Below are positions 20,980 to 33,323 of a stretch of 64,000 bases of DNA, piece by piece. The notes under the pieces are model-generated. The model did no database searches, was not told the DNA's origin, and was given only the letters and a program-made list of their open reading frames with translations. Source of the DNA: Geosiphon pyriformis (Eukaryota; Glomeromycota; Glomeromycetes; Archaeosporales; Geosiphonaceae). Where the stretch lies: contig JAAOMT010000694.1 of assembly GCA_016748015.1 (NCBI GenBank), positions 310,001-374,000 on the forward strand. Reading direction: 5' to 3'. A program made the position numbers and the translations under genes. Position 1 is the first letter of the stretch. Every line of letters begins with the position of its first letter.

Positions 20980-23900
20980 AATAGCTTAAACTAAATGTAA
21001 TTTATGCTCTTATTATATATGATTAGCTCTTTAAGCCAAATAAGACAATACTATATATTTATATAAACACATATATTACTGCTTAAACCAGAAAAAAAGA
21101 ACAGTTTGTATTTATTAAAACTAATTACAAAAAATTTAATAATACTAAACAATTAAATCATTATATTTAATAAAACAGTTTTTATACTATAAAACAAATT
21201 TAATATCAAACTACTATTCCTGACCAAACTAATTTTTTTTATATTTATTTTATATTTGAATCTTATAAGTTATATTTTTAAATAATGCAATTCTACTAAT
21301 TGTTTAATAAACTTAACAATAGTAAAAACCACTTTTTTTCTTTTTTTAAGGACCACAACAGTTTTTGGATACTAATTTTTTAATACAAACTTTTTACAAA
21401 CTACCATATACAAGTTTATATCTAGTAAATACATAGAAAAAGTTCTTAAACCAGCAAAAAAAAATAGTATAAGCATCTACTAATAATACTTACTATTTAA
21501 AAGTTTTTACTAATATTTTTTTGCAAATACTATCATTTTTAGCATAAATAAAGACATAATCTAATAGCTTTATTTTATTATATAACAAATACAATACACT
21601 CAAATATATTTTGTTATACAATTTTTTTCTAATTATTACTAACAATTATTTATATACAGCTTTTATTAAGTATATATGCAAATTAGCAAACTTTCTGTCA
21701 GTAAATTCAAAAAACATATGTGAATTAGAATGCCAAATTTTTATAGTAAATAACCAATTTATTTTTCTAATTAATATACTTAAAACTACATTATAATTAG
21801 AACTAACTTTTTAATAAACATAATAAATAAATCTATATAAATTACAAACAAAATAACAAATATTGTCAGATATAATTGTAATTTTAGTTATTATAAAACA
21901 TTTACATATTTTAATTAGCAAAAAAAAAAGAATAAACAGTTTTATTTACTATTATGTTAATTATAATATTGCCTAAAACTTTTAAATAATCTTTAATTTT
22001 TAATTATCTAACCAAGAAATTTTTATTTTTTATTAAATTAGCAATATATATTTTTTTATTCAGCATTAATTGCAAAAGTCTAACATAATACACATAATTT
22101 TAGACATATATATATCAAAAGCAGTTTAATTATTTAAATACAACATTACTGTACAAAAAAATAAAATATATTTTAAAAACAAAGCAATAGTCTGTAATTT
22201 AGCTATTATAAAAGACAAAAACTTATATATTTTAACATTAATACTTATATTTATAGCTGGAAAGTATGTTGTAGTTCTATAAGTAATCTTAACAGAATCT
22301 GTATTTTTAAAGACTTATATATGTACATCTTAATAGTACTTAACCAAATTTTATGTAAATATCTTTATATATCAAAAAACTTCTTAAAATTTAAAACATT
22401 TAAGTTATATAATCCACTAAAACTAGTAAAACCAATTTCCAAAAAACTTTTATTACACAAAAATTTTAATGTTAATCCAAATTAGTAAGACATAAAGTTT
22501 TTAAAATTTAATTTTTTCTATTAATAAAATGTTTTTTAATTTATCATATTGTTTTTTTTGTCCAAAAATTTGTTACTAAATACAACTTCAAATCATTTTA
22601 AAGAGCAAACTGAACTATAATACAAAGATTTTTCCAAAATATCTGACATCAAAAATTTACCAAAACTATAAAACACATTGGACAAATTGTTTGTTAAAAA
22701 TAAACTATTGCCCAAAAAAATTCTTACTATCTTAGCCAAAAAATTGTTTACTAAACTAATATGCAATCTGAAAAAAATTGAAAAAAATTGAAAAAACCTA
22801 CACCAAAATTTGTAAATTTAAAGATCTGTGATTAAACAAATATTTAAAAATATTCAAAGCATTAGAAAAATGATTACTAAAACCAATTTTCTTTAAACTA
22901 TATAAAAAAAATAATACAATGCTTTATTAAAAAAGGTTTGCAACAAATTAGCCTTAGATTTGAAACTTTTTTTGATTATTATATCTTATTTATAATATAT
23001 ATTTAATAAAACAAAACTAAATTATAACCAATAATTAGCTATAAATTACAAAACAGCTGACACCAAATAAGAGAACTGCTTATTTGCAATTGTTTTTTTC
23101 AATACTATATTGGCAAAAAACCTGATATTTGAATAAATCTAAGCCATATTGGGCTTAAAAAAACCTTATATTAACAAAAAAATTTCCAAATACTTATGCA
23201 ATTTATTTTTTTAGCAATCAAAATTAACAAGCTATTAATTTTTAACAAGACAGTTTTAATACTCTGGTTAATAAGAATAATTACTATTTTTTTATTGTTA
23301 ATTAATAACAAAAAACTCACTAATAATATCTAAAATATATTGTGTAAAAGTTTGGCTACTTTTAATTCAAATTGTGTTGTCAATAAAAGCATTTGCACCA
23401 AAAAATAATGTCTTTTTTTAACTACTTTTTATTCTGTTAGTCTTAATCACAAATCTAAAATCAATTTAGTATTTACATAAATGCTTATATTTTTTGACTT
23501 CATATAAGAGTAAATCATAAAAAATTCTTTAGAAAAAAAAAAAAATTTCATCTTAATTTAATTTATCATAAATTTTGTAACTATTTGAAAATTCAAAATC
23601 TGTTATTATTCTATTAATCTTGTTTCTATATTTATTGCCAAAAAATTCAATAAATTAACTACATATTTTAATATGCTGCAAGCTAACTTTTAGATAATAC
23701 TACTTAATTAAATTATAAATTTTGTAAGATTAACTATAGTTCTTTGTTTTTTTTTAAAGCATTTTTAACTATTAACTCAATAGCAAAATAAAAAATTAAA
23801 TTGAAGTACTCTTTAACACCAAAAAATTATTATTACAAAAAACACCAAATTTGTTATATACAAAAAAGATCTAATTAAAAAGAATTTTAGATAAAATTTT

Positions 23901-25200
23901 CTCAGTCATTTTAATTAATGCAATAAGTTAAATGTTTATTAAAATACTATCTTATTTATAAAACTTAAAAATTATCAAACTTATATTCTTTTTTAAAGAA
24001 CTAAAATATTGTCAAAAGATAAACAAAAATTTAACAAATCCAAAAAGCACTTTATTACAATTTTAGCACAATGTTTTTTAAATTTTATTTGATATTTTAG
24101 ACAGTTTAACAGCTTTATTATTAGATAGATTATTAATTACCAAAACCAATTTTTTTATGTCAATTTTTTTTATTATATTAGAAAAGACACTATTATCTAT
24201 ATAGTCTAAGAACATATATTAATAAGACCAAAAATTAAATATCTTTAAATATATAAACTGTTTTTTTGTTTATCTTTCTATAACTTTATCAACTTTAAGC
24301 TTTATTTTATTTAGTTTTATAACCAATTTTTTTTTTAACTATCAAGTAATTCAAAACAATCTTACAAAAAAACCACTTTAAAATACTTTTTATTATTTGT
24401 TCTTTGTTAAAACAAAAATTTTCTATATGCTATTTAATTGTTTTTCTGATGAATATATTTTTAGATGTCTTTAATTCATAGTATTTAAATTTTTTATATT
24501 TTTTTTTGACTATTTACAAATGTTTGATAATGTTTATTAATTTTATATTATCTTAAACTATGCTAATAACTTTAAAAGCCTTAGCACTATTAACAACCAA
24601 CCAAGTTTTAACAAGATAACCAATTTTAAAAAGATCTTTTAAGTTTAATTTCTTTATAATCTTAATAATAAGCTGTTTTAATTTAAAAAATCTCAATAAC
24701 TGTTTGTTTTTTAAACAATTATATTTATTATACCAATGTTTAGAAAACATTATATTAGCCAAATAAATTATAATTTTTTTTAACATTTTCCATATTGTAT
24801 TCAAGTTACCAAAATTTTTTACTTTTATAAACACACTCTAAATTTAATTTTTGCAGAAACACTAATATATAAACCCAAAACTATAACCAAAAGTCTATTT
24901 TTAAATAAAAAACAAACTAAAATTAATTGACTTAAAATTTTATTTATCTTTGAAACATATTAAACTAAAAAATTATTTATAATAATAGTTATATCAGCAT
25001 TGAAAAAATTTTTAATTAAACCAAATGTAAAAATCTGTATTTTATTGAATTTTTTTATAATCTATAACTTAATATTAAATCTTAATTTCGTTTCTATAAT
25101 AATAAAAATCATGTTATTTAAATCTATATACCAATAAACAATATTTTTTTGCTTGGCAGAAACATTAACACTTCTAATATTACATATAGCAATTTTCTAA
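20980..25200 (-). pseudogene. ORF2 relic (endonuclease-RT) of the old LINE
   Basis: The best piece is 24834-24553 on the minus strand, a 93-codon open stretch. Its order F-G-N-L-N-T-I-W-K...K-H-W-Y...L-K-Q-L-I matches the young ORF2 linker F-S-D-V-D-V-M-W-N...K-K-W-F...L-E-L-L-V. The N-terminal A-x-C-N-V motif of the APE endonuclease is still traceable near 25185. No RT or RNase H catalytic motif can be read through the stops. Confidence 0.6.
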
Positions 25201-26040
25201 ACAAGATTAATCATTGGTAAAAAGAGATGCTTAAACTCAAACCAATATTTTTTACTTTGACTAACAGACCCAAAATTATATCTGATAGATTATTTATGCT
25301 TATTTCTAAGCTAATAATATCCTTAGATAATGGAAAAATTTTTATTGCTATAGTTTTATTATTAGTAGTTATATTTAAATTTTTACTTATTATTGTATCT
25401 GCTTCTTAATCTTACAATAAAAAAGTTATTAATAGTTAAAATTCAAAGCATAACTGGAAAATTATTGGCCTGAATGGATTTAATTTTTTTGCCAATTAAC
25501 TAATTTGTTCTGTAAAATTAATAAAACTGTATTTTAAAACTGTAAACTTATTAATAATGTTTAATATAACCAGTAAAAAAGACTTCACTTTTAAAAAAGA
25601 GCCAACTTTAAATAAATTATTTTGCCCAGAAAAAAAAAATAAAAATCAAACATTTGTCTAAATTTTATTATCAAACAAAACTAAATAAGCAATAAAGTCT
25701 GTTTTTTTTATATAAGTTGACTAATTGTGTTTAATTTTAAACAATAATATGTTTTTTACTATAATCATCTAAATTTTTATTAGTTAAACATATATTAAAA
25801 ACATAACCAAATTGTTTGTACAGAACACAACAGACCAAAAAAAAACCAAAGTATTGAAATCTAATAGATTAAAAAATACTACTTCTTAATTTCTTAATAA
25901 ATTAATTAAAAATTTGTTTAATGTATAATAGTCTCTTTTAATTGCCTGAATTTGGTAAAAAATTTGATTAAATTGTCTAAGATAAGTAGTTATTATTTTA
26001 TAATTTTTCTGTTTTATTATGCTAAACTAATTTTATAATT
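25200..26040 (-). pseudogene. ORF1 C-terminal relic of the old LINE
   Basis: 25430-25520 and 25570-25640 align with 33530-33750 of the young LINE on the minus strand. The pair ATTGGCC...TTTGCCA here against ATTGGCC...TTAGCCA there is one example. The zinc knuckle region is not readable. Beyond about 25900 the match fades. Confidence 0.45.
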
Positions 26041-27559
26041 TAATAAGCATATTAAAATCACAAAAATATTGTAAAAAAACGAGTTTAAAAGCAGTAAAGT
26101 TAGTTGGTTTCTCTTCAAAACTTTGGTACTATAAGTTTGTAGTTCCTATTAAAAAAAATAGTAGAACTTGAATTGTTTTAGTTTCATCTCAATTATTGGT
26201 ATTAATTACTTTTACAGTTTTTACAATTTTTATGTATGCATTGTTTTCTTTGCTGAAAAATTTTTTTAGTCTAACAATATTTTTGTAAATTATAATTTGA
26301 ATAATAAGAAGTAATTTATTTGTTAACAAAAAAAAATTAACAAAAATGTTATTGATTATTTTATTAAACTTGAAGCTAATTGTTTTTTTTTGTTAGTGTG
26401 GCCAATAGGTTGTAAAATAGTTGTTTCACCTAAAAGAATAATGGTTGATTTGGTTAGGAGTTTTATTAGAGGTTATGCTTAAAAGCAAATATTTCTGATT
26501 GAATTATTAGTTGCTGAAGTAAGACTTTCAAATATGGCTCTGTATTCTTTTAAGAATTTAATTCAAAGATTCTGGTTAAAGTTCTAAAAGTACAGGTTTT
26601 CAGAAGTTTTTAGAGTTTTTGCTTGTAATTTAATGAGTTAATTAAACAAGATTTTGCTTTTAAAGATCTGATAATATGTAAAAGTTATTAGTAAAAGAAA
26701 TTTTGATTTTTTATTAACTGTAAATATGGCTTTTTCTTGTGTAATTTGTGTATTATTATTATTAAAATTTGACTTGAATTCTTTAAAATCAGGTTTTAAT
26801 ATTTGTTTTTTTATTACTTATAAATATTACTTTTGGGTATATACCTCAATTTTTTTATTAATTAGAAAAAAAATTTTGACTATTGCTTATATGGTAATTA
26901 AAGTTAGAATATATTAGTAATTTTTAATGAATTTGCTTTTTAAGTTTTTTTGTATCTGCAGTTTAGTCTAATAAATAGTCAACTTTATTATATATATAGT
27001 GGCAAAAATCACTTTTAGTAATAATAATTTCTAATGGTATTTCTAAGTTTTCTTTGAAATACTAAAATAAGACTCTTTTAAACAGCAAGTGATTTTTTTA
27101 TAGTTCTAATAGTCATTATTTTGGTAAATTTTTTAGGTGCTCTGTCTTTATGGATTTTATAATCTTACAAAAAGCATCAAATGTTATAAGTAAACTTGGT
27201 AAGATATAGTAATAATGTTTGGTACTTTGAGTTTGAGTATAAAGAGCTTAAGATTTTTTCTATGAATATGTGAAACATATTAAGATTATTAGTCTCTAAA
27301 AGTCTGCTATAAATGTAAATTTACTTATGGAGTTCTTTGGTTATAAAACACAGAAAAATGATTTGGTTGTTTATAATTTATATATGTAAGCTATTTTTTT
27401 CAAGTTAGTTAAATACAGTTGCTAAAGTTTAGCAATGTCTTTTTGTCTTTCTGATAAGCTACTAAGATAATGTTAATATTTAATTTTAAAGAAAGCTTTT
27501 TTTTTTATCAGGCTATTATGAAATTTATTCTTAGACAATCAATTTACAATATTGCTGTT
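26041..27559. other. Unassigned T-rich stretch
   Basis: T- and G-enriched on the plus strand compared with its neighbours (for example 26390-26480). It may be another decayed element with its coding strand on plus. The longest ORF (26726-26917) is hydrophobic low-complexity sequence and is not convincing. Confidence 0.4.
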
Positions 27560-27720
27560 TTACAAAAAAATAAATAAAAGAAAAAATAAATAAATAAATA
27601 AAATAAAACAAAAAAAAATTAGTATTATCAATTACTATAATCAAAAGTAATTGGTTTAAGTTATTATGATTTTGAAATATTTTATGCTAAGAGCATTTGG
27701 TTGAAAAAAAAGATAAGAAA
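27560..27720 (-). repeat. Possible LTR scrap of the element C/D family, inverted
   Basis: An AAATA-repeat run is followed by AATTAGTATTATCAATTAC and CAAAAGTAATTGGTTTAAG. This resembles the inverted LTR arm at 11385-11450. The match is short and the region simple in sequence. Confidence 0.35.
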
Positions 27721-27949
27721 AATAATTAATTTAAGTTAAACACAAAAATCTATAAGTTATATATAAATAATTTGGTTTTGAATATTTTTTTTATTTGAGA
27801 TAATATAAGTATAAGATATAAAATATAAATAAAAAAATATTTATTCTTTTTTATCTGTTTGTTTTTCTTTTTTTTTGTTAAAACTACTTATTTTTGTACA
27901 TATTTTTTAGTTTTATAAGATTGTTTTTAATCATTTGTTCTTATTAGCT

Positions 27950-28130
27950 ATTACTTATTATTACTGTTGTTGTTTTATTTTTTTATATTATAACTAGTTA
28001 TTTTATGTTATGGTTAGTTATTTTGTGCTATTTTATGTTATTATGTATTATCTTATATTATTTTAAGTTATTATATATTATTTTGTATTATTTCATATTA
28101 TTATGTTTTTTTTATGTTATTATATTTTAA
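27950..28130 (+). repeat. TTATTTTATGTTATTATG-type low-complexity repeat
   Basis: Irregular repeats of TTAT(G/A)TTATT over about 180 bp. It has no coding potential. Confidence 0.65.
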
Positions 28131-28493
28131 TCACGTTTTTTTAATAGTTTTTGAATTGGTTTTTTCTACTTAAATAATATTGCTAACAAGTTTTAAATAA
28201 GACTTAAATACCAAATTTTTTTTTATTGTTTTTTTATTCTTATTTCTAATTTTTCATATAGTCTAAGCATAATAAATTATTTAATTTTAACTAATTTACT
28301 TTTATAATTAGTTTTGCTTCTAATTTTCTATTAAATTTTTTTTTGGATTTTAATTTTAATTTTTTTTTATAATTTTCAAATTCTGCTTTAAAATTTGGTT
28401 AAAAAAAAGATTTTTGGAATAATAATATATATTTTTTTATAATTAATATATTTTTTCAATTATATTATTTAAATTTCTTAGTATAATTAAAAG

Positions 28494-28512
28494 TTTTTTT
28501 TTTTTTTTTTTT
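28494..28512 (-). other. Poly(A) tail of the young LINE
   Basis: A run of 19 T on the plus strand (A on the element strand) directly after the conserved 3' UTR end. It marks the 3' end of insertion by target-primed reverse transcription. Confidence 0.85.
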
Positions 28513-28542
28513 ATATGTTTAACGAGTGAGGTCCAAACGTAA

Positions 28543-28579
28543 CCTAGTGCTATACATCATACAAATGATCTAAACTAGG
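28543..28579 (-). ncRNA. Candidate 3' UTR hairpin of the LINE
   Basis: CCTAGT (28543-28548) pairs with ACTAGG (28574-28579), and inside it ATCAT pairs with ATGAT around a short loop. It lies about 30 bases before the poly(A) tail, where some LINEs have a stem-loop recognised by their own RT. It is structural by inspection only; the older copy at 20950-21000 has lost the stem. Confidence 0.4.
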
Positions 28580-28634
28580 TGCGAATCATGTGCTTTTTAC
28601 ATGTGACCAGCCACTCGGGCCAGTCAAGACTACA

Positions 28635-31600
28635 CTATACACTTATATGCACAGAAACCAAATCTTTAATACCCAAAAAAAATGGACAAAACTTACAAAA
28701 CCCAAAACCAACTCCAAAAGCCTCAGCCACCCCCAGCAATCTAACCACACCAGCCGAAAACACCATAGGCAAACCAGAAACTAAAACAGGAGCAGAGCCA
28801 TCATGCAGAATCAAACCGTGCTTTTCCATAAATGCCTGGTGTCTGGTGTAAACCAACCAAATATCATCCCAAAATGCAAGACAAAACTTGTGCACAAAGC
28901 CCACAATTTTTTTAGTACCCTTCTTTGAATTTTTAAAAACCAAGACAGACTCATGAAACCAATCATTAAAAACAAAGCCCTTGCACAGAGCAACACCAAC
29001 TCCAACTTCAGAAACACAAGAAGCCAAAGCCTGTAAGACACATGAAGAAGAGCGAGATAGACCAGAAAGAGCCTCCCAAGCTAAAGCATGAGCGCCCAAC
29101 AAATGAACATGGCCAATGGCATCCTGAGGACATAAAAAGACGTGATCTGAAGTCTTAACGTCACCACAGAAAAGACAGACCACACTGGGATATCTCCTAT
29201 CATATAAACACTTGTGCACAGCAACAGAAAGCCGATGATGGAGAGCCTTCATAAAGTAAGTACGACTGCCTGCCATGCGCTTGCTAGTAAAACTGGATGC
29301 CAAGTGAGAATCAGTGTGCCACATCATAGAAGACTTAGACCAATTGATATCAGCATACAAACTATCATCCACAACATGTGAACCCACTCCAACCTCCCAA
29401 TGAGCTTGATGAACTGACTGGAAAACATCACAAACAAAATATCTAGAATTACCAGAAACTGCTGTATCACCAGCACATAGAAAACGTTCACTGACTAAAT
29501 AAGGTAGGCGCCAAGCAAAGAGAGCAGCATTTTTGGCAAGCGTATCAGCATGCTCATTGCCCGAGACACCTGAATGACCTTTCACCTTAACCCAATTCAC
29601 ATCTAAATTTTTTTGACAAATGACGGTAGCAATGTGACAACGCTTAATTCAACAGTGGTTCCTGAAATCCAGACAAACCAGCGAAGACTCTGACTTACAT
29701 GCATCCAAAGCAGCTTGGCTATCCGAGAACAAGTCAATCAAATGAGAAAAAGAAACACACTCAAGGGCCAAAGCTATGGCTTGCAGTTCTGTTAGAGTAG
29801 AAGAAACCAAACCAGACACCCCAACACCCAAACCCAAGTTAATGTCCTCAAAAAAAACGGCAGCACCTGCTCTTACATCAACAGTGCCCAGACCAGAAAA
29901 AGATCCATCCGTATACACAGAAAGGCGGGCAGCATTAACAGTCAGCAAGGTGTCACGAACCACACCAAAATCATGAGAAAGACAAATATTAAACACAGCA
30001 TGACCATCTACCAAAGAAGAACTTGAGGAAAGAGGCACAACACCACCAAAAAAGCGAATGAAAAGATCAAACCAGAAAGGGACTGGGCTGCGAGGGTCTA
30101 GCCTCTTCCAACGCTTGAAGATCTCCCAACTGAAAACATCACCATTACAGTCACGAAGCTGTTCCACGAAAGCAATTCCATAACGCCTAAGCGAAAAGAT
30201 ATACTTGAAAAAACAGAATTCACCAAGAACCAAAGACATAAGAGTACTGCACCGACGACAAAAAGCACAAGCCAGAGGGCCTCCCAAAGACAAATTACAC
30301 CCAGAAAAGATGCAGACCACACCTGCCAAAAAATTATTCGAAAGACTGATACCGACACGAGCTGGAAACAGCAAGAGATGACGAGGACACCAGCTGAGAA
30401 CCTGGAGGTCATAAGACCTATGTGAAAACAAGCAACCCAAGACACCAGTAGAATTCACAAAAGCAATAATGAAGGCCGATTTACTTTCAGTCTGGATCTG
30501 TTCGAAAGTTTTTAAATTGTACAAAGAGAGGTGATGAAGTGCATTGCTGGGGAAATCATGTGGCAATCCAGACTTGGATTTCAAAATCTTGCATACCAAA
30601 GCATCCCATTTACTACAAACATCAACAGAAACAAAACTGAACTGAGTTCTGTAGCTGATGATAGGGAAAAGAACTGCAGAAACCAAATATGTACACTGTT
30701 TGTCTGAAATCGCCTTTCTTAAAATGAAATTCACAAAAAACTGTACATTAGTCTGAGCTTTAGCCAAGCTAGGCTTCGAAAGACTCTCAGAAAACAAAAA
30801 AACACCCAAATAGCGATGAAATTCCCCTTTCTTGGCAATGGAAATAGGCATGCCACTAATAATTAAACAAGGATCTGTTACCTGACAGTTGATAGAAATG
30901 GCCACCGTCTTGTCGTTATTCACAGAAATGTTATTGAACCTGAAAAATTCACTAGCAACATCAAGAATGTGTTGTGTAGCAGCCTGGCTGCTACCAACCC
31001 AAACAGTATTATTGATGAAAGCACCAGCAGCGAGAAATAAAGTCAATTTAGCTCGAGGATCTACTCGGCCTGTTTTGGAAATAAAATGAGAATTCAACCT
31101 GTAGTCACACACACTCTCCTGTCTCTTGACTTCACACAAAAGTGAATTATAAAAAATACGCCAGAGAAGAGGCGAAAAAACTTCTCCCTGATCCAGTCCA
31201 TTGTGGACACAATATCCATCAGTCAAGCCAAAGTCAGTCATCACCCTATTGACACGACCATTGTGAATACTGCCAAAAAATCTAATAAACCTGTCACACA
31301 TCTTGATTCTGACCAGACTCCTCCTAAGATGTTCCTAACCAACCAAATCATAAGCCTTGTATATGTTCTGTAAAACCAGCCAAAGTTCATGGTTCTTCTC
31401 CAAGGCATCCTCAATCACAGAACTGATAGCAAAAATGGGAGACTGCATCATCGTGCCTTTCAAAACCGAAAAATTGTCCCCACGAAGAACATCAAAAGTG
31501 CTGCAGACTGAAGAGATTCTATTTGAAAGGATCTTGGAGAGAATCTTGCGAGCCATCTCAATTAAAGCTATAGGATGGGTGTTCATGAGAACCTCTTCCC

Positions 31601-33323
31601 ATTTATATGGTTTAGGAATCATCGAAACCCAAGCTTCCCTCCAAGGCCCAGAAACTGATTCGCTAATCAAACAGAAATTCAAGAGTACTAAAAGCATATC
31701 CAAAACAGATTTGTCACAATGTTTCCATAATTCATTGGAAATACTAGAAAGACCAGCCGCTTTTCCATCAGGAAGATCCTTAACAACAGCTAACAACTCA
31801 TCAAAACCAATAAAACACATGACATCAGAGAAAGCACCATCGAACACGTAATCCAGAGGCCGATATTGGCAAGCCCAATCCTCAGATAAGTCAGACACCA
31901 TCTCACATTTTCTGGTCCATCCCTCCATAATTTTGTCCACCTTAGACTTAACCAAATCAGGCTCCAAAATCAATTCATCTTCTACAACCAGATGATCCAG
32001 GACCACCTTGCGAAAAGAACACTCCAAAACACTTCTGATAGTGTGACTCTTGTTTAGCTCAAAACTTTCCATCCTCTTACCAATAGCCTGCTTGATTGAG
32101 GATTCCTTAGCATGCTTGGATTCCAATAATTTGAAAGAGCAGTACGATTTCCTCACTTTGGCCAGTACAGAATGAATAAGATCAAAATTAGCACCTGAAA
32201 AAAACAGAGACTTAACCACCGACGCACCAGGAAAGTCGAGTCCATGCCATACCTCCAACAAAGAAGCAAAACTATCACTAGAAGCCAAATGCAAAGTCTT
32301 GACCAACTTAGAAACCAGCAGTTCCAGCTTGTGAAACCTAGAAGAAGTCTCAGTAAACATGCCATCAAAACCTTTGAACCACTTTTTCTTAAATGTACCA
32401 TCTGCCAAAAAAACCATAATCTTGCAAACAATGTTCCACATAACGTCCACATCTGAGAACCTTACTGCCACACCAAAAGCATCCGAGAACATAGAAACAT
32501 TAGCAGCTGAAGCAACCTTGAACTCCAACCACTTAGCTTCATTGGCACTTTTGACATCAAACTTCCAATGATCTTTATTCGCTTGCTTGTGAAGAGAATT
32601 CAAACACGTATCCAAGAGCCCACCCAGACCCAAATCCACTGAAACAGCTTGATGGTCTGTGTCAAAATGCTCACTGACATTCAAAACCTTATGACGCACT
32701 ATCGCATTGACAAGACTTGAGAAGACAAACACATAATCAATTGTTTTCTTAACGCCCCTAGAATTTTCTCAAGTGGGCATTTTTGCAGCTGGGCTGCCAA
32801 CTAAAGAATTGACCAGACCCAAATCAAAGCATCTTTTGAAACTTGCACTTTTATGAAAGCCGTCTTCATTAAAATCACCACCGAGAATGATGAAAAAAGA
32901 TTCGTTGACAGTCTTTGCAATGAAAAAATTGATTTCACCAGCTTAAGAAAACTGAACCACCGAAGAAGCACCAGCATAAAGCCCCAAAATTGACACAGAA
33001 AGTTTACTCTTAAAAAGTAATTTAATGGAAAGGAGCCGACCAGGCACCTTAGAAACCTTGCACACATGACGAGCCAAAGAAACGTTCATGATAACAGCAA
33101 CACCCGCACCCAAGTGACCAGAGTCCAAACCAGAAGTGAACACTCGGACACCGTCGAACTTGTCTGCAATCCACGGACGAACCCTACTCTTTAATTTCGT
33201 TTCAGTAACAATAGAGACTAAATTGTTCATTTTCTTATGCTATCTAATAATGTCTTCTTGCTTAGCAGGATTGTTTATGCCCCTGACATTGCACGTAGCA
33301 ACTTTCTAGACTAAACTGCTCAT
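28635..33323 (-). pseudogene. LINE ORF2: APE endonuclease, reverse transcriptase, RNase H
   Basis: One frame of 4,689 bases without a visible frameshift. It starts at ATG 33323-33321, which overlaps the ORF1 TGA (AATGA). In order: endonuclease motifs C-N-V-R-G, T-E-T-K, G-G-D-F-N-E-D and D-T-D-H (33300-32640); RT with D-G-K-A-A-G, P-K-P, the motif A segment with Asn for the catalytic Asp (near 31370), G-L-D-Q-G motif B, and motif C F-I-N-N-T with both Asp replaced by Asn (near 31020); RNase H with Y-T-D-G-S, T-E-L-Q-A, S-D-S-Q-A and N-E-H-A-D, all four carboxylates intact; and a C-terminal C-L-F-C...H...C finger (near 29165). In-frame stops are at 33306-33308, 33240-33242, 32943-32945, 32769-32771, 31335-31337 and 29649-29651. 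Confidence 0.9.

Larger units (their letters stand above)
20936..26040 (-). mobile_element. Old, AT-converted LINE copy (same family as 28494-35255)
   Basis: Column-by-column similarity to the younger LINE is visible at several places, almost always with C or G in the young copy and T or A here. 20980-21120 matches the young 3' UTR and ORF2 end (28565-28680). 24553-24834 matches the ORF2 linker. 24855-25200 matches the start of ORF2, and 25200-25650 matches the end of ORF1. About 460 bp of the endonuclease region is missing at 24840. The boundary near 26040 is uncertain. Confidence 0.75.

Noticed and set aside
28579-28851. Plus-strand ORFs opposite the LINE, also at 31357-31851 and 34353-34643
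   Set aside because: They are antisense shadows of LINE ORF1 and ORF2, which carry clear domains on the minus strand.
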